From: an uncultured Collinsella sp.
Lineage (GTDB): Bacteria > Actinomycetota > Coriobacteriia > Coriobacteriales > Coriobacteriaceae
NCBI GenBank assembly: GCA_958346165.1
Contig: CATVQO010000080.1
Span: 1 to 6,415 of the forward strand
Direction: 5' to 3'
DNA: 6,415 nt
Shown here: one piece after another, positions 1 through 5,217 of the stretch
Layout: every line of letters starts with the position of its first letter
How positions within the stretch are numbered: the first letter of the stretch is position 1
Position numbers and translations under genes: made by a program
The notes under the pieces: model-generated
Told to the model about the DNA's origin: nothing
The model's database searches: none
The model's input: only the letters and a program-made list of their open reading frames with translations

Positions 1-1
1 C

Positions 2-370
2 GACCCGGACGACAAGCTGGACAAGGTCACCGTGGTGGACGACCAGCTGGGCCGCCTGACCTTCACGCGCGACATGGCCGAGGCCATCTTCCACGTGCTG
101 GGGACGCACGCCCCCTACGGCACATACGACTGCACCGGCTCCGGCGCCGTGAAGAGCTGGGCGGACATCGCCCGCGCCGTCTTCGAGGCCGCCAACGGCA
201 ACGGCGAGAAGGTCGTGCCGGTCAGCACCGCCGACTACTACGCGAACGCCGCGGGCCCCATCGCCCCGCGCCCGGTCCACTCCGCTCTCGACCTGTCCAG
301 GCTCGAGTCGGTCGGCTTCCACATGCCCGACTGGGAGGAAGAGCTGGGGGAGTACCTCAAGACGCTCTAG
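2..370 (+). CDS. rmlD: dTDP-4-dehydrorhamnose reductase (RmlD/RfbD family), 3' end only
   Basis: The start of this gene lies left of the window; the reading frame begins at base 2 and runs 122 codons to TAG at 368-370. RmlD uses NAD(P)H to reduce dTDP-4-dehydro-L-rhamnose to dTDP-L-rhamnose, the donor for rhamnose-containing cell-surface glycans, in the cytoplasm. Visible family signatures are the C-terminal substrate-side segment VDDQLGRLTFTRDMAEAIF, then GTYDCTGSGAVKSWADIARA, and the closing PRPVHSALDLSRLESVGF before a short acidic helix. The Rossmann fold and YxxxK catalytic site would be upstream and cannot be seen. In several actinobacteria this domain is fused behind an RmlC epimerase domain; that cannot be judged here. 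It converges on the glycosyltransferase gene and ends 22 bases before a strong terminator. Its third codon positions are almost all G or C, more so than in the exporter genes downstream. A general extended-SDR sugar-nucleotide reductase is the main alternative. Confidence 0.85.
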   Translation, partial: DPDDKLDKVTVVDDQLGRLTFTRDMAEAIFHVLGTHAPYGTYDCTGSGAVKSWADIARAVFEAANGNGEKVVPVSTADYYANAAGPIAPRPVHSALDLSRLESVGFHMPDWEEELGEYLKTL

Positions 371-392
371 CCGCTATTAACTTTTCGAGAGT

Positions 393-422
393 AAAAGCCG
401 CCGTTCTTTAACGGCGGCTTTT
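393..422. terminator. Bidirectional intrinsic terminator between converging rmlD and glycosyltransferase genes
   Basis: A perfect 13-bp inverted repeat: arm 393-405 (AAAAGCCGCCGTT), 4-base loop 406-409, arm 410-422. The GC-rich core is flanked by AAAA on the left and TTTT on the right, so the transcript in either direction gives a hairpin ending in a short U run. It lies 22 bases after the rmlD stop and 50 bases after the stop of the opposing gene, so it can end both transcripts. The U tracts are short (four bases within the stem), so efficiency is uncertain. Confidence 0.88.
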
Positions 423-472
423 CTTGTTGGTGGCTATCTGCGCAGTGGTGCCAATAGTATTTTGCGGAAGAT

Positions 473-1444
473 CTACCTCTCGCTTGGCTTGGAAGTAGGG
501 TGGCCGGGCTGGTCATCGTAGGCGTATTTGCTGTACACGTTGACCTCCCACTGCTTTTTCTCAACCTTTGCCACAGAATCCAGGATGAATCCGGTCGCAA
601 GGCTCAGTCCGCACAGGAACATAAACGAGGCGGCGAGCATGGTGGTGGGGAAGCGCGGGACCAGGCCGGTCTGAAAGTACTCAACAAAGATAGGAATGCC
701 CAAAGCCAGGCCGATAATCGCGAATAAAAGCGCAACCAGACTGAAGAACTTCAGCGGGCGGTAGTCCTTGAACAGCGTGCCGATCATCGCGACGACTTTA
801 ATGCCGTCGCTCACGGTATTGAGCTTGGACTCGGAGCCTTCCGGACGGTCGCGGTACTCGATGGGCACATCTTTGATACGCCAGCGGTGGTCGACGGCGT
901 GGATCGAGAGCTCGGTTTCGATCTGGAAGCCCTCGGAAAGCACAGGGAAGGTTTTAACGAACGGGCGGCTCATGGCGCGGTAGCCTGTCATGACGTCATC
1001 GAAGCTGTAGCCATAGATCCACTTGATCATGGCGCGGACCAGATTATTGCCAAAGCCGTGGAAGGCACGCTTGTTCTCCTCGGCGTAGGTGCCGTTGGAA
1101 AGGCGGTCGCCTACGGTCATATCGGCCGTGCCGTTGAGGATAGGCTCGCAGAGGGCTTTGGCCGCCTCGGCGGGGTAGGTGTCGTCTCCGTCGACCATCA
1201 GATAACAATTGGCGTCGATATCGCGAAACATCTGGCGGCAGACGTTGCCCTTTCCCTGGCGGGGCTCAAAACGCACCGTGGCTCCGTGTTCGGTGGCGAT
1301 GCGTGAAGTATCGTCCGACGAGTTGTTGTCATAGACATAGACCGTCGCCTGCGGAAGCTCGCGGTGAAAGTCGTCGATGACTTTGCCGATCGTGAGCGCT
1401 TCGTTGTAGCAGGGGATGATCACGGCGATGGATTCAGAATTCAC
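473..1444 (-). CDS. GT2 family polyprenyl-phosphate glycosyltransferase (GtrB/DPM1-like) with two C-terminal membrane segments
   Basis: This 323-residue protein is a GT-A fold glycosyltransferase. Motifs in order: IIPCYNEA (9-16, nucleotide binding), YDNNSSDDT (38-46), the metal-binding DxD in DGDDTYP (85-91), DVMTGYRAMSR (150-160), GFQIETEL (172-179) and RPEGSESKL (200-208), the basic motif typical of the GtrB/dolichol-phosphate mannosyltransferase group. Two hydrophobic segments follow, about 233-257 and 267-289, then a polar cytoplasmic tail. Such enzymes move a sugar from a nucleotide donor to undecaprenyl phosphate on the inner face of the membrane; the lipid-linked sugar is flipped and used outside to modify glycans. 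The sugar cannot be read from sequence. The start is GTG (cac at 1442-1444), chosen because AAGGAG lies six bases upstream. The gene stands alone, convergent with rmlD and divergent from the exporter operon. The name 'dolichol-phosphate mannosyltransferase' often given to such proteins should not be taken literally in a bacterium. Confidence 0.9.
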   Translation of the reverse strand: MNSESIAVIIPCYNEALTIGKVIDDFHRELPQATVYVYDNNSSDDTSRIATEHGATVRFEPRQGKGNVCRQMFRDIDANCYLMVDGDDTYPAEAAKALCEPILNGTADMTVGDRLSNGTYAEENKRAFHGFGNNLVRAMIKWIYGYSFDDVMTGYRAMSRPFVKTFPVLSEGFQIETELSIHAVDHRWRIKDVPIEYRDRPEGSESKLNTVSDGIKVVAMIGTLFKDYRPLKFFSLVALLFAIIGLALGIPIFVEYFQTGLVPRFPTTMLAASFMFLCGLSLATGFILDSVAKVEKKQWEVNVYSKYAYDDQPGHPTSKPSER

Positions 1445-1450
1445 TCAATG

Positions 1451-1456
1451 CTCCTT
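1451..1456 (-). promoter_or_regulatory. Ribosome binding site deciding the GTG start of the glycosyltransferase
   Basis: On the minus strand this reads AAGGAG, six bases before the GTG codon at 1444-1442. There is no in-frame ATG near the conserved IIPCYNEA motif, so this site is the main reason for accepting a GTG start. Confidence 0.8.
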
Positions 1457-1474
1457 AAACATTCAATCCTTGAA

Positions 1475-1503
1475 AGTATAGCCGTTTGGGCTTGGCATCC
1501 TAA
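1475..1503 (-). promoter_or_regulatory. Putative sigma70-type promoter of the glycosyltransferase gene
   Basis: On the minus strand a -10 box TATACT (1480-1475) matches TATAAT at five of six positions. It is preceded at 17-bp spacing by TTAGGA (1503-1498), a weak -35 match. Transcription would start near 1468 and leave a leader of about 24 bases that includes the ribosome binding site. The -10 is convincing and the -35 is not. Confidence 0.5.
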
Positions 1504-1559
1504 GATGTGGGTTAGTTCTCCAGTTTTGTTGCGCGAATCGTTTGCATGACCGTCGGGTC

Positions 1560-1565
1560 TATACT
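1560..1565 (+). promoter_or_regulatory. Putative -10 box of the exporter operon promoter
   Basis: TATACT at 1560-1565, five of six bases of the consensus, lies 24 bases before the ribosome binding site of the permease gene. No good -35 is present at 16-18 bp; TCGTTT (1538-1543) is the closest. TTGCAT at 1542-1547 is only 12 bp away, too close for a standard pair. The same hexamer serves the opposite strand 80 bases away. Confidence 0.45.
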
Positions 1566-1589
1566 GTTCGTTTGTCAACGATTACGAGT

Positions 1590-1596
1590 AAAGGAG
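1590..1596 (+). promoter_or_regulatory. Ribosome binding site deciding the GTG start of the permease
   Basis: AAAGGAG at 1590-1596 sits eight bases before GTG at 1605. The longer in-frame reading from TTG at 1542 has no such site and would run through the putative -10 box, so the GTG at 1605 is preferred. Confidence 0.8.
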
Positions 1597-1604
1597 TTGC
1601 ATCC

Positions 1605-2450
1605 GTGTCGGATCAGACAAAGCAACAAGAAACTCGCAGTCTGCCTGCGACGTTTGCTAAGAACGAATTTGAGAAGGACGCGTTTATCCTTCGTCAGCTG
1701 GTTACCAAGGATTTTAAGATCAAGTATCGCCGCAGCGTGTTGGGTGTTGCGTGGTCGGTGCTCAACCCGCTGCTGATGATGATTGTCATGGCCATCGTGT
1801 TCTCGACGATTTTTGCCCAGGGCCGCAATGGCTCGATTACGCCCGAGATGTACCCGTTGTACTTGATCGTGGGTAACGTCACCTTTGCCGTTATGTCTGA
1901 GTCTACGAATCAGGCGCTGACGTCGATCGTGGGTGCGGCTCCGCTGCTCAAGAAGGTTAAAGTGCACCGCTGGGTCTTCCCAGTACAGAAGGTACTCTTC
2001 TCGCTGGTGAACTTTGCCTTCTCTCTGGTCGCCGTTGCCATTGTTATGCTGTGGTTCCACGTTATGCCATCTTGGCATCTCATTCTGCTGCCCGTTTGCC
2101 TACTTTTGCTCATGTGCTTCTGCATGGGCCTGGGCATGATGCTATCCGCCCTCACGGTTTTCTTCCGCGACGTTATGCATCTGTGGAGCGTCGTCATCAC
2201 GGCATGGACTTACATTACGCCCATCTTCTGGACGACCGACTTCATTGCGCAAATGCCGCATCTCGTGCGCATTCTGGTCTATGCGAACCCCATGTACAAC
2301 TACCTGCAGTTTATGCGTGATATCTTCCTGTTCCAGACCACGCCCTCGCTTATGACGTTTGGTATGTGCGTCGCTTGGGCGGTCCTTGCGCTTGTTATTG
2401 GCTACACCGTGTTCCATAAGTCCGAGCGCAAGTTCATCCTCTACATCTAA
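1605..2450 (+). CDS. ABC-2 type polysaccharide export permease (Wzm/TagG/RgpC type)
   Basis: This integral membrane protein of 281 residues is the channel half of an ABC exporter for lipid-linked polysaccharides (O-antigen, teichoic acid or rhamnan type). A short polar N terminus (1-34) leads to the family hallmark DFKIKYRRSVLGVAWSVLNP (36-55), an interfacial helix that runs into the first membrane span. Several hydrophobic spans follow, with the conserved ALTVFFRDVMHLW (FFRD at 186-189) and ITPIFW region and then NPMYNYLQFMRDIF near the last span. The length matches the family norm of about 260-290. The start is GTG, chosen from the AAAGGAG site. The ATPase gene begins 11 bases after the stop codon, so the two are co-transcribed and very likely form one 2+2 transporter. 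Codons are less GC-rich at third positions than in rmlD or the aro genes, which is common for membrane proteins in glycan loci but could also mark acquisition. The exact glycan carried cannot be told. Confidence 0.93.
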   Translation: MSDQTKQQETRSLPATFAKNEFEKDAFILRQLVTKDFKIKYRRSVLGVAWSVLNPLLMMIVMAIVFSTIFAQGRNGSITPEMYPLYLIVGNVTFAVMSESTNQALTSIVGAAPLLKKVKVHRWVFPVQKVLFSLVNFAFSLVAVAIVMLWFHVMPSWHLILLPVCLLLLMCFCMGLGMMLSALTVFFRDVMHLWSVVITAWTYITPIFWTTDFIAQMPHLVRILVYANPMYNYLQFMRDIFLFQTTPSLMTFGMCVAWAVLALVIGYTVFHKSERKFILYI

Positions 2451-2461
2451 GGAGTGCTGTG

Positions 2462-3229
2462 ATGACTGAATCTGTTGTTGATTACAGCGAACAGCCTCTG
2501 GCTGTCGAGGTCGACGACGTCACCATGATCTTTAACATGGCGTCCGAGTCGCTGACCAACCTCAAGGAGTACTTCATCAAGCTTGCCAAGCACGAGTTGT
2601 TCTTTGAGGAGTTTAGGGCGCTCAAGCATATCTCGTTTGATATTCATCGTGGCGAGGTCGTGGGCCTGGTGGGCACCAATGGCTCCGGTAAGTCCACGAT
2701 GCTCAAGATCATCGCCGGTGTGCTTGAGCCAAGCGAGGGCAGTGTTAAGGTGCACGGTAACATCGCGCCGCTGATTGAGCTTGGTGCTGGCTTTGACCCC
2801 GAGCTGACCGCCCGCGAGAACATCTATCTGAACGGCGCCCTGCTCGGCTATACCAAGGAGTTCATCGACGCAAACTTTGACGGCATTATCGAATTCGCAG
2901 AGCTGCAGAACTTTGTCGATATGCCGCTTAAGAACTTCTCCTCGGGCATGGTGGCGCGTATCGCCTTTGCAATCGCGACGATTACCGAGCCCGATATTCT
3001 GATCGTTGACGAGACGCTGTCCGTCGGTGATGTGTTCTTCCAGCAGAAGTGTGAGGCTCGCATTCAGCACTTTATCCAGAGCGGTGACGTGACGGTTCTG
3101 TTCGTTTCGCACTCCATGGAGCAGGTTGAGCGCATCTGCCAGCGTGCCGTTTGGATTGAGAAGGGTGACCTTCGCATGGACGGCCCGGTCGATGAGGTCT
3201 GCAAGGCGTATCGCGAGCAGTTCAACTAG
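2462..3229 (+). CDS. ABC polysaccharide export ATP-binding protein (Wzt/TagH/RgpD type, short form)
   Basis: A 255-residue ATPase that powers export of a lipid-linked glycan through the permease encoded just upstream. Walker A is GTNGSGKST (71-79). The Wzt/TagH-specific stretch IELGAGFDPELTARENIYLN (105-124) follows. The signature motif is the FSSGM variant (159-163) of LSGGQ. Walker B and the catalytic Glu are ILIVDE (179-184), with the D-loop SVGD (187-190), and the H-loop histidine is in VSHS (215-218). The protein ends about 35 residues after the H-loop, so it lacks the extra C-terminal carbohydrate-binding domain of long Wzt proteins that recognise a capped O-antigen end. It therefore resembles TagH-like and streptococcal RgpD/GacE exporters, which do not read the chain terminus in this way. 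GGAG at 2451-2454 precedes both GTG (2459) and ATG (2462); ATG is chosen for the seven-base spacing. Confidence 0.93.
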   Translation: MTESVVDYSEQPLAVEVDDVTMIFNMASESLTNLKEYFIKLAKHELFFEEFRALKHISFDIHRGEVVGLVGTNGSGKSTMLKIIAGVLEPSEGSVKVHGNIAPLIELGAGFDPELTARENIYLNGALLGYTKEFIDANFDGIIEFAELQNFVDMPLKNFSSGMVARIAFAIATITEPDILIVDETLSVGDVFFQQKCEARIQHFIQSGDVTVLFVSHSMEQVERICQRAVWIEKGDLRMDGPVDEVCKAYREQFN

Positions 3230-3231
3230 GT

Positions 3232-3237
3232 TATAAT
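3232..3237 (+). promoter_or_regulatory. Putative -10 box for the tRNA-Arg gene
   Basis: A perfect TATAAT lies three bases after the ATPase stop codon and 46 bases before the mature tRNA 5' end. No -35 hexamer is recognisable at 16-18 bp, where the sequence is still ATPase coding. The tRNA could also be read through from the exporter operon. Confidence 0.4.
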
Positions 3238-3242
3238 TACTT

Positions 3243-3273
3243 GCGCCCGACAGGCTTGCGCTTGCTTGGGCGT
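3243..3273 (+). other. Imperfect hairpin in the tRNA leader, containing a tandem GCTTGC repeat
   Basis: GCGCCC (3243-3248) pairs with GGGCGT (3268-3273), with one G-T wobble at the base; two further weak pairs extend it inwards. The loop holds GCTTGC twice in tandem (3254-3265). The following bases GTGGTTATTT are not a proper U tract, so a true terminator is unlikely. It may be a leader stem processed with the tRNA, or chance. Confidence 0.25.
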
Positions 3274-3283
3274 GTGGTTATTT

Positions 3284-3360
3284 GCTCCATTAGCTCAGTT
3301 GGATAGAGCAGGGGACTTCTAATCCCAAGGTCGACGGTTCGAATCCGCCATGGAGCACCA
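3284..3360 (+). tRNA. tRNA-Arg, anticodon UCU, CCA encoded
   Basis: A full cloverleaf can be folded by hand. The acceptor stem GCTCCAT (3284-3290) pairs perfectly with ATGGAGC (3350-3356). The D stem is GCTC/GAGC (3293-3296/3306-3309). The anticodon loop CTTCTAA (3316-3322) gives anticodon TCT, reading AGA and AGG arginine codons. The variable loop is AGGTC (3328-3332) and the T loop is TTCGAAT (3338-3344). Discriminator A3357 is followed by encoded CCA (3358-3360). Two non-Watson-Crick positions stand out: G3311/A3327 at the top of the anticodon stem and A3334/C3348 inside the T stem. All other stem pairs are canonical, so the gene is probably functional. A terminator follows after 9 bases. 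Confidence 0.95.
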
Positions 3361-3369
3361 TCGTTTATT

Positions 3370-3402
3370 AAGCCCGGACCGCTTGGTGGTCTGGGCTTTT
3401 TT
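3370..3402 (+). terminator. Intrinsic terminator of the tRNA-Arg gene
   Basis: AAGCCCGGACC (3370-3380) pairs with GGTCTGGGCTT (3388-3398) over 11 bp, with one G-U wobble (3376/3392) and a 7-base loop, followed by six T (3397-3402). On the minus strand the wobble becomes an A/C mismatch and the tail is TTAATAAA, so it should work mainly for the plus-strand transcript, though it is also the only hairpin I see beyond the aroQ stop. Confidence 0.87.
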
Positions 3403-3464
3403 CATCTTGTATGCTGCTGAAGCCGAGCGCGAACAAGCCGCTGCTGTTTGTTGGGGTTGGCATT

Positions 3465-3902
3465 TTACTTTTCCAGATGCTCTTTCAGCAGCTCCAGCGC
3501 GTGGGCGTAGCCCTGGAGGCCTTCGCCGGTGATGGTGGCGAAGCAGGCTAGGCGTGCATAGCTCACCTGGCGGAAGTCCTCGCGCGTCTCTACGGCGCTG
3601 ATGTGCACCTCGACGGCAGGGATGGCGACGGCCTTGAGGGCGTCAAGGATTGCCACGCTGGTGTGCGTGTAGGCTGCCGGGTTGATGACGATGCCGTCGA
3701 CCTTGCCGTAAGCCTCCTGGATCTTGTCGACGATGCTGCCCTCGTGGTTGGACTGGAAGACCTCGACCTCGCTGAAGCCCTGTGCGGTTCCCGCTTCCTG
3801 GCAGATCTGCACTAAGCGGTCGTAGTTGTCGCTACCATAGATGCCCGGCTCGCGAATGCCGAGCATGTTGAGGTTGGGGCCGTTGATGACGAGTGCTTTC
3901 AT
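3465..3902 (-). CDS. aroQ: 3-dehydroquinate dehydratase, type II
   Basis: This 145-residue enzyme removes water from 3-dehydroquinate to give 3-dehydroshikimate, step 3 of the shikimate pathway, by the type II route (anti elimination via an enolate, no Schiff base). Type II enzymes are normally dodecamers of about 145-150 residues. The active-site set is complete: NGPNLNMLGIREPGIYG (7-23) carries R17 and catalytic Y22 on the lid loop; FQSNHEG (49-55); INPAAYTHTSVAI (73-85) carries N74 and H80; EVHIS (98-102) carries H100; TREDFRQVS (106-114) carries R107 and R111. The ATG at 3902-3900 is preceded by AAAGGA about eight bases upstream. It is the last gene of the pheA-aroEK-aroQ series, separated from aroEK by 64 bases that contain a large palindrome, so it may be expressed at a different level from the two genes before it. 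No independent promoter is obvious. Confidence 0.97.
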   Translation of the reverse strand: MKALVINGPNLNMLGIREPGIYGSDNYDRLVQICQEAGTAQGFSEVEVFQSNHEGSIVDKIQEAYGKVDGIVINPAAYTHTSVAILDALKAVAIPAVEVHISAVETREDFRQVSYARLACFATITGEGLQGYAHALELLKEHLEK

Positions 3903-3924
3903 GGTTGCTTCCTTTGCGGTTGGA

Positions 3925-3963
3925 AAGCCACCACAAAGGTGTCTGTCCCCTTTGTGGTGGCTT
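3925..3963. repeat. Perfect 15-bp palindrome (REP-like hairpin) between aroEK and aroQ
   Basis: Arm 3925-3939 (AAGCCACCACAAAGG), 9-base loop 3940-3948 (TGTCTGTCC), arm 3949-3963, perfectly complementary. It begins three bases beyond the aroEK stop and ends about a dozen bases before the aroQ ribosome binding site. On the transcribed (minus) strand the hairpin is followed by TTTCC, a poor U tract, so a full terminator is doubtful. Possible roles are partial termination, protection of the upstream mRNA 3' end, or a dispersed repeat inserted in the spacer. Confidence 0.8.
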
Positions 3964-3966
3964 AGG

Positions 3967-5217
3967 TTAGAGAGCGGGTGGGAGGGTCTCGAGGAGGGCT
4001 TGGGCGGTGTTGGCAGCGCAGTCGCGTGAGTCGATGATGTAGTCGGCCCAGGCGCGGTAGCGCGGCATGCGCTGTTCAGCCAGCTTATCGATGCCGTCGC
4101 GCGCGGTGATGGGGCGGCCCTTGTGGGCGAGCTCGTCGAGCTTGCGGTTGAGCATCACGATCTGGCTATTCTGGTACAGCAGCGGGTAGTTCTCGTCGCG
4201 TGTGACCACGCCGCCGCCGGTGGAGAGCACCAGGCCGCTGCGCTTGGAAATGTCGGCCAGCTCCGCTGTCTCTTGCTCGCGGAAGGCGGCCTCGCCGCGC
4301 TCGACGATAAAGTCGGCACAGGGCATGCCCAGGCGCTCCTCGAGGGCGCGGTCCAGATCGATGTGCTCGCGACCCGTCAGCATTGCGATCTGCTCACCCA
4401 CGCGGGTCTTGCCCGAACCCGGCATGCCGATCAGCGCTATGTTCTGTTCGCGGCGCGACAGGCGCTCCGTTACGTCCAGGATGCGCTCGCGCGGGGTGAC
4501 CTGGCCGGTATAGCGCTCGACGGCTTGCGCCGCCTGGGCCACAAGCATGAGCAAACCGCCGATGCAGGGGATGCCGCGGCGCTCGGCCTCGAGCATGAGT
4601 CCCGTGCGGGCGGGGTTGTAGACAATGTCGATAACGCCTTCGAGCGCATCGAGCCCTTCGAGTGTGCAGGGCGCGTCGGGGCAGTGGGGGAACATGCCGG
4701 CAGGCGTGCAGTTGACGAGCAGGGCGGCGTCGGACTGCTGCGCGATGTTGCCGTAGTTGACCTCGCTCGTGCGACCCACGGGTACGACGATGGCGCCCAG
4801 GTCTCCCAGCACCATACTTGCCGTGGTGCCGGCACCACCGGTGGCACCGAGGACGAGGACCTTCTTGCCGGCAACCTCTACGCCCAATTCCTCGACTAGG
4901 CACTGAAAACCGAAATAGTCAGTGTTGTCACCGCGCAGGCGGCCGTCGGGCAGGCGTGTGATGGTGTTAACGTTGCCCATGCGCTCGGCCAGCGGGCTCA
5001 GCTCGTCCAGGTACTCCATGACGGCGCGCTTGTAGGGGATGGTCACGTTGGTGCCCTCCCACTCGTCGCCCCTCATAAAGGTCGCGAGGTCCTCGGGCTC
5101 GCGCTCAAAACGCACGTACTCAAGCCCCGCCAGCTCCTTGTAGATGGTCGGGGTGTAGCTGTGGCCCAGCACGCGGCCCAGCACGCCATAGGGACGGGTT
5201 GCGGCGGTATCGGTCAT
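3967..5217 (-). CDS. aroEK: Bifunctional shikimate dehydrogenase / shikimate kinase (AroE-AroK fusion)
   Basis: A single 416-residue frame holds two enzymes. Residues 1 to about 250 are AroE, reducing 3-dehydroshikimate to shikimate with NADPH: GHSYTPTIY (18-26, substrate serine S20), GTNVTIPYK (55-63, catalytic K63), GNVNTI (81-86), GDNTDYFGF (96-104, catalytic D100), the Rossmann loop LGATGGAGTTA (123-133), NCTPAGM (169-175) and GGLLMLVAQA (220-229). Residues 259-416 are AroK, phosphorylating shikimate with ATP: Walker A GMPGSGKT (264-271), substrate-binding IDLD (286-289), ERGEAAFREQE (306-316), GGG (334-336), lid KGRPI (366-370) and RMPRYRAWAD (383-392). A charged linker of roughly 15 residues (243-258) joins them. 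The two activities are consecutive steps (4 and 5), so the fusion could pass shikimate directly. The ATG directly abuts the pheA stop codon, with GGAGGTG inside the pheA 3' end. All catalytic residues I can check are present in both halves. Confidence 0.95.
   Translation of the reverse strand: MTDTAATRPYGVLGRVLGHSYTPTIYKELAGLEYVRFEREPEDLATFMRGDEWEGTNVTIPYKRAVMEYLDELSPLAERMGNVNTITRLPDGRLRGDNTDYFGFQCLVEELGVEVAGKKVLVLGATGGAGTTASMVLGDLGAIVVPVGRTSEVNYGNIAQQSDAALLVNCTPAGMFPHCPDAPCTLEGLDALEGVIDIVYNPARTGLMLEAERRGIPCIGGLLMLVAQAAQAVERYTGQVTPRERILDVTERLSRREQNIALIGMPGSGKTRVGEQIAMLTGREHIDLDRALEERLGMPCADFIVERGEAAFREQETAELADISKRSGLVLSTGGGVVTRDENYPLLYQNSQIVMLNRKLDELAHKGRPITARDGIDKLAEQRMPRYRAWADYIIDSRDCAANTAQALLETLPPAL

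Noticed and set aside
887..1306. Plus-strand open frame of 139 codons inside the glycosyltransferase region
   Set aside because: Antisense to a clear GT2 gene and without motifs of its own.
1542..1565. TTGCAT/TATACT as a -35/-10 pair for the exporter operon
   Set aside because: The spacer is only 12 bp, outside the 16-18 bp range of sigma70-type promoters; only the -10 was kept.
1542..1604. N-terminal extension of the permease from TTG at 1542
   Set aside because: There is no ribosome site before it, it overlaps the likely -10 box, and AAAGGAG sits correctly for GTG at 1605. The 21 extra residues do not resemble the family N terminus.
3243..3273. Hairpin after the ATPase gene as an intrinsic terminator
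   Set aside because: The stem is short with wobble pairs and a 15-base loop, and no U tract follows (GTGGTTATTT). It is listed only as a low-confidence leader structure.
3403..3464. A small gene or RNA between the tRNA terminator and the aroQ stop
   Set aside because: Only about 60 bases, with no start preceded by a ribosome site and no stable hairpin; I see nothing supportable here.
4123..4899. Plus-strand open frame of 258 codons opposite aroEK
   Set aside because: Antisense shadow of the AroE-AroK gene; repetitive low-complexity composition and no recognisable domain.
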